Positions 63,639 to 64,000 of a DNA stretch of 64,000 nt are shown here, in pieces. Within the stretch, counting starts at the first letter, position 1. Every line of letters starts with the position of its first letter. Under the pieces are notes generated by a model. That model was not told where the DNA came from. It did not search any database and saw nothing but the letters and a program-made list of their open reading frames with translations. This stretch comes from Aquimarina mytili (GTDB lineage: Bacteria > Bacteroidota > Bacteroidia > Flavobacteriales > Flavobacteriaceae), in contig NZ_JAERQJ010000001.1 in the NCBI RefSeq assembly GCF_016735115.1, positions 248,001-312,000 on the forward strand, in the 5' to 3' direction. The position numbers and the translations under genes were made by a program.

Positions 63639-64000
63639 ATGAAAATATTTGGACATCGTGGGGCAGCCGGATTAATAGCAGAAAACACATTAGAATCAAT
63701 TACAGCAGCTCTTGAGCATGGTGTTGATGGTATCGAGATCGATGTACATCGATGTAAATCCGGCGAGTTAGTCGTAATTCATGATAACACGCTTCAAAGA
63801 ACAACTAATGGTCAAGGAAACGTATCAAAGTTCACCTGGTCAGACTTAAAAAAGTTTAGAACTATTGAGGGTTATATGATTCCTTTACTTGATCAAGTAT
63901 TGGATTTAATTGATGCAAAGTGTGTACTCAATATAGAATTAAAGGGAATTGGAACAGCACTGCCAACTATTGAACTTTTAGAAAAATATATTAAAAATTC
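63639..64000 (+). CDS. Glycerophosphodiester phosphodiesterase, 5' part (runs off window)
   Basis: Partial: 120 complete codons from the ATG at 63639 to the window edge. GDPD family motifs are present: FGHRGAAG at the N-terminus, ENTLESI, the metal ligands of GIEIDVH and the HDNTLQRTTNG segment. It should hydrolyse glycerophosphodiesters to glycerol-3-phosphate and an alcohol. No signal peptide is visible, so it is probably cytoplasmic. Confidence 0.9.
   Translation, partial: MKIFGHRGAAGLIAENTLESITAALEHGVDGIEIDVHRCKSGELVVIHDNTLQRTTNGQGNVSKFTWSDLKKFRTIEGYMIPLLDQVLDLIDAKCVLNIELKGIGTALPTIELLEKYIKN

Overview
The window looks like chromosomal DNA of a marine, cellulose-degrading member of the Flavobacteriaceae (Bacteroidota). 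An Aquimarina-like genus is my guess, made from memory. The evidence is the low GC content, the promoter -7 boxes of the form TAnnTTTG, and six large secreted proteins that end in type IX secretion (T9SS) sorting domains. DUF4407, DUF4230 and DUF6252 proteins, BlaI/M56 pairs and a DnaE with an N-terminal exonuclease also fit. No phage, insertion sequence or CRISPR array was seen.

Layout. 0-7 kb: a secreted M43 metalloprotease, a BlaI/M56 pair whose M56 protein has a long charged alanine-rich tail, and a DUF4407 membrane protein. 7-13.2 kb: a trans-4-hydroxyproline catabolic operon (deaminase, semialdehyde dehydrogenase, epimerase, D-amino-acid oxidoreductase) with a divergent AraC regulator. 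13.2-19.9 kb: a leftward housekeeping run (MutS-like ATPase, MmcQ/YjbR, DUF4230, cyclase family, methyltransferase, hemW, ruvC, TonB-like lipoprotein). 19.9-37.8 kb: the main accessory locus. It has a TPR-LuxR-type regulator read leftwards and four secreted multidomain polysaccharidases read rightwards: GH16; a 2225-residue GH9-CBM3-PKD-GH48 protein; GH5; and a DUF5060 glycosidase with CBM6. 37.8-42.4 kb: a second BlaI/M56 pair with three operator-like palindromes, DUF456, and an S9 peptidase with an 8-bp tandem repeat at its start codon. 42.7-56.7 kb: tRNA-Asp, DUF58, trxA, a seven-haem cytochrome, dnaE, two lipoproteins, rpsP-rimM-trmN6 and a hydrolase-fold protein whose catalytic triad looks degraded. 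56.8-64 kb: a PepSY-like protein, an AraC gene with an internally deleted paralogue, a repeat-rich T9SS protein, glutaryl-CoA dehydrogenase, an intergenic array with a 21-22 bp period, and the start of a glycerophosphodiester phosphodiesterase.

The most interesting part is the cellulase locus. A GH9 endoglucanase with CBM3 and a GH48 cellobiohydrolase are fused in one T9SS-exported polypeptide, in the same order as CelA of Caldicellulosiruptor. The linker region differs: PKD domains, a duplicated 112-residue repeat and a module of about 130 residues that I do not recognise. That module occurs twice here and once more in the neighbouring GH5 cellulase, which makes it a candidate new cellulose-targeting module. 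No SusC/SusD genes lie in the locus, so it seems to work by extracellular deconstruction with T9SS enzymes and not as a classical polysaccharide utilisation locus.

All calls come from reading the sequence and from remembered knowledge of protein families. No database search was run, and domain boundaries are approximate.
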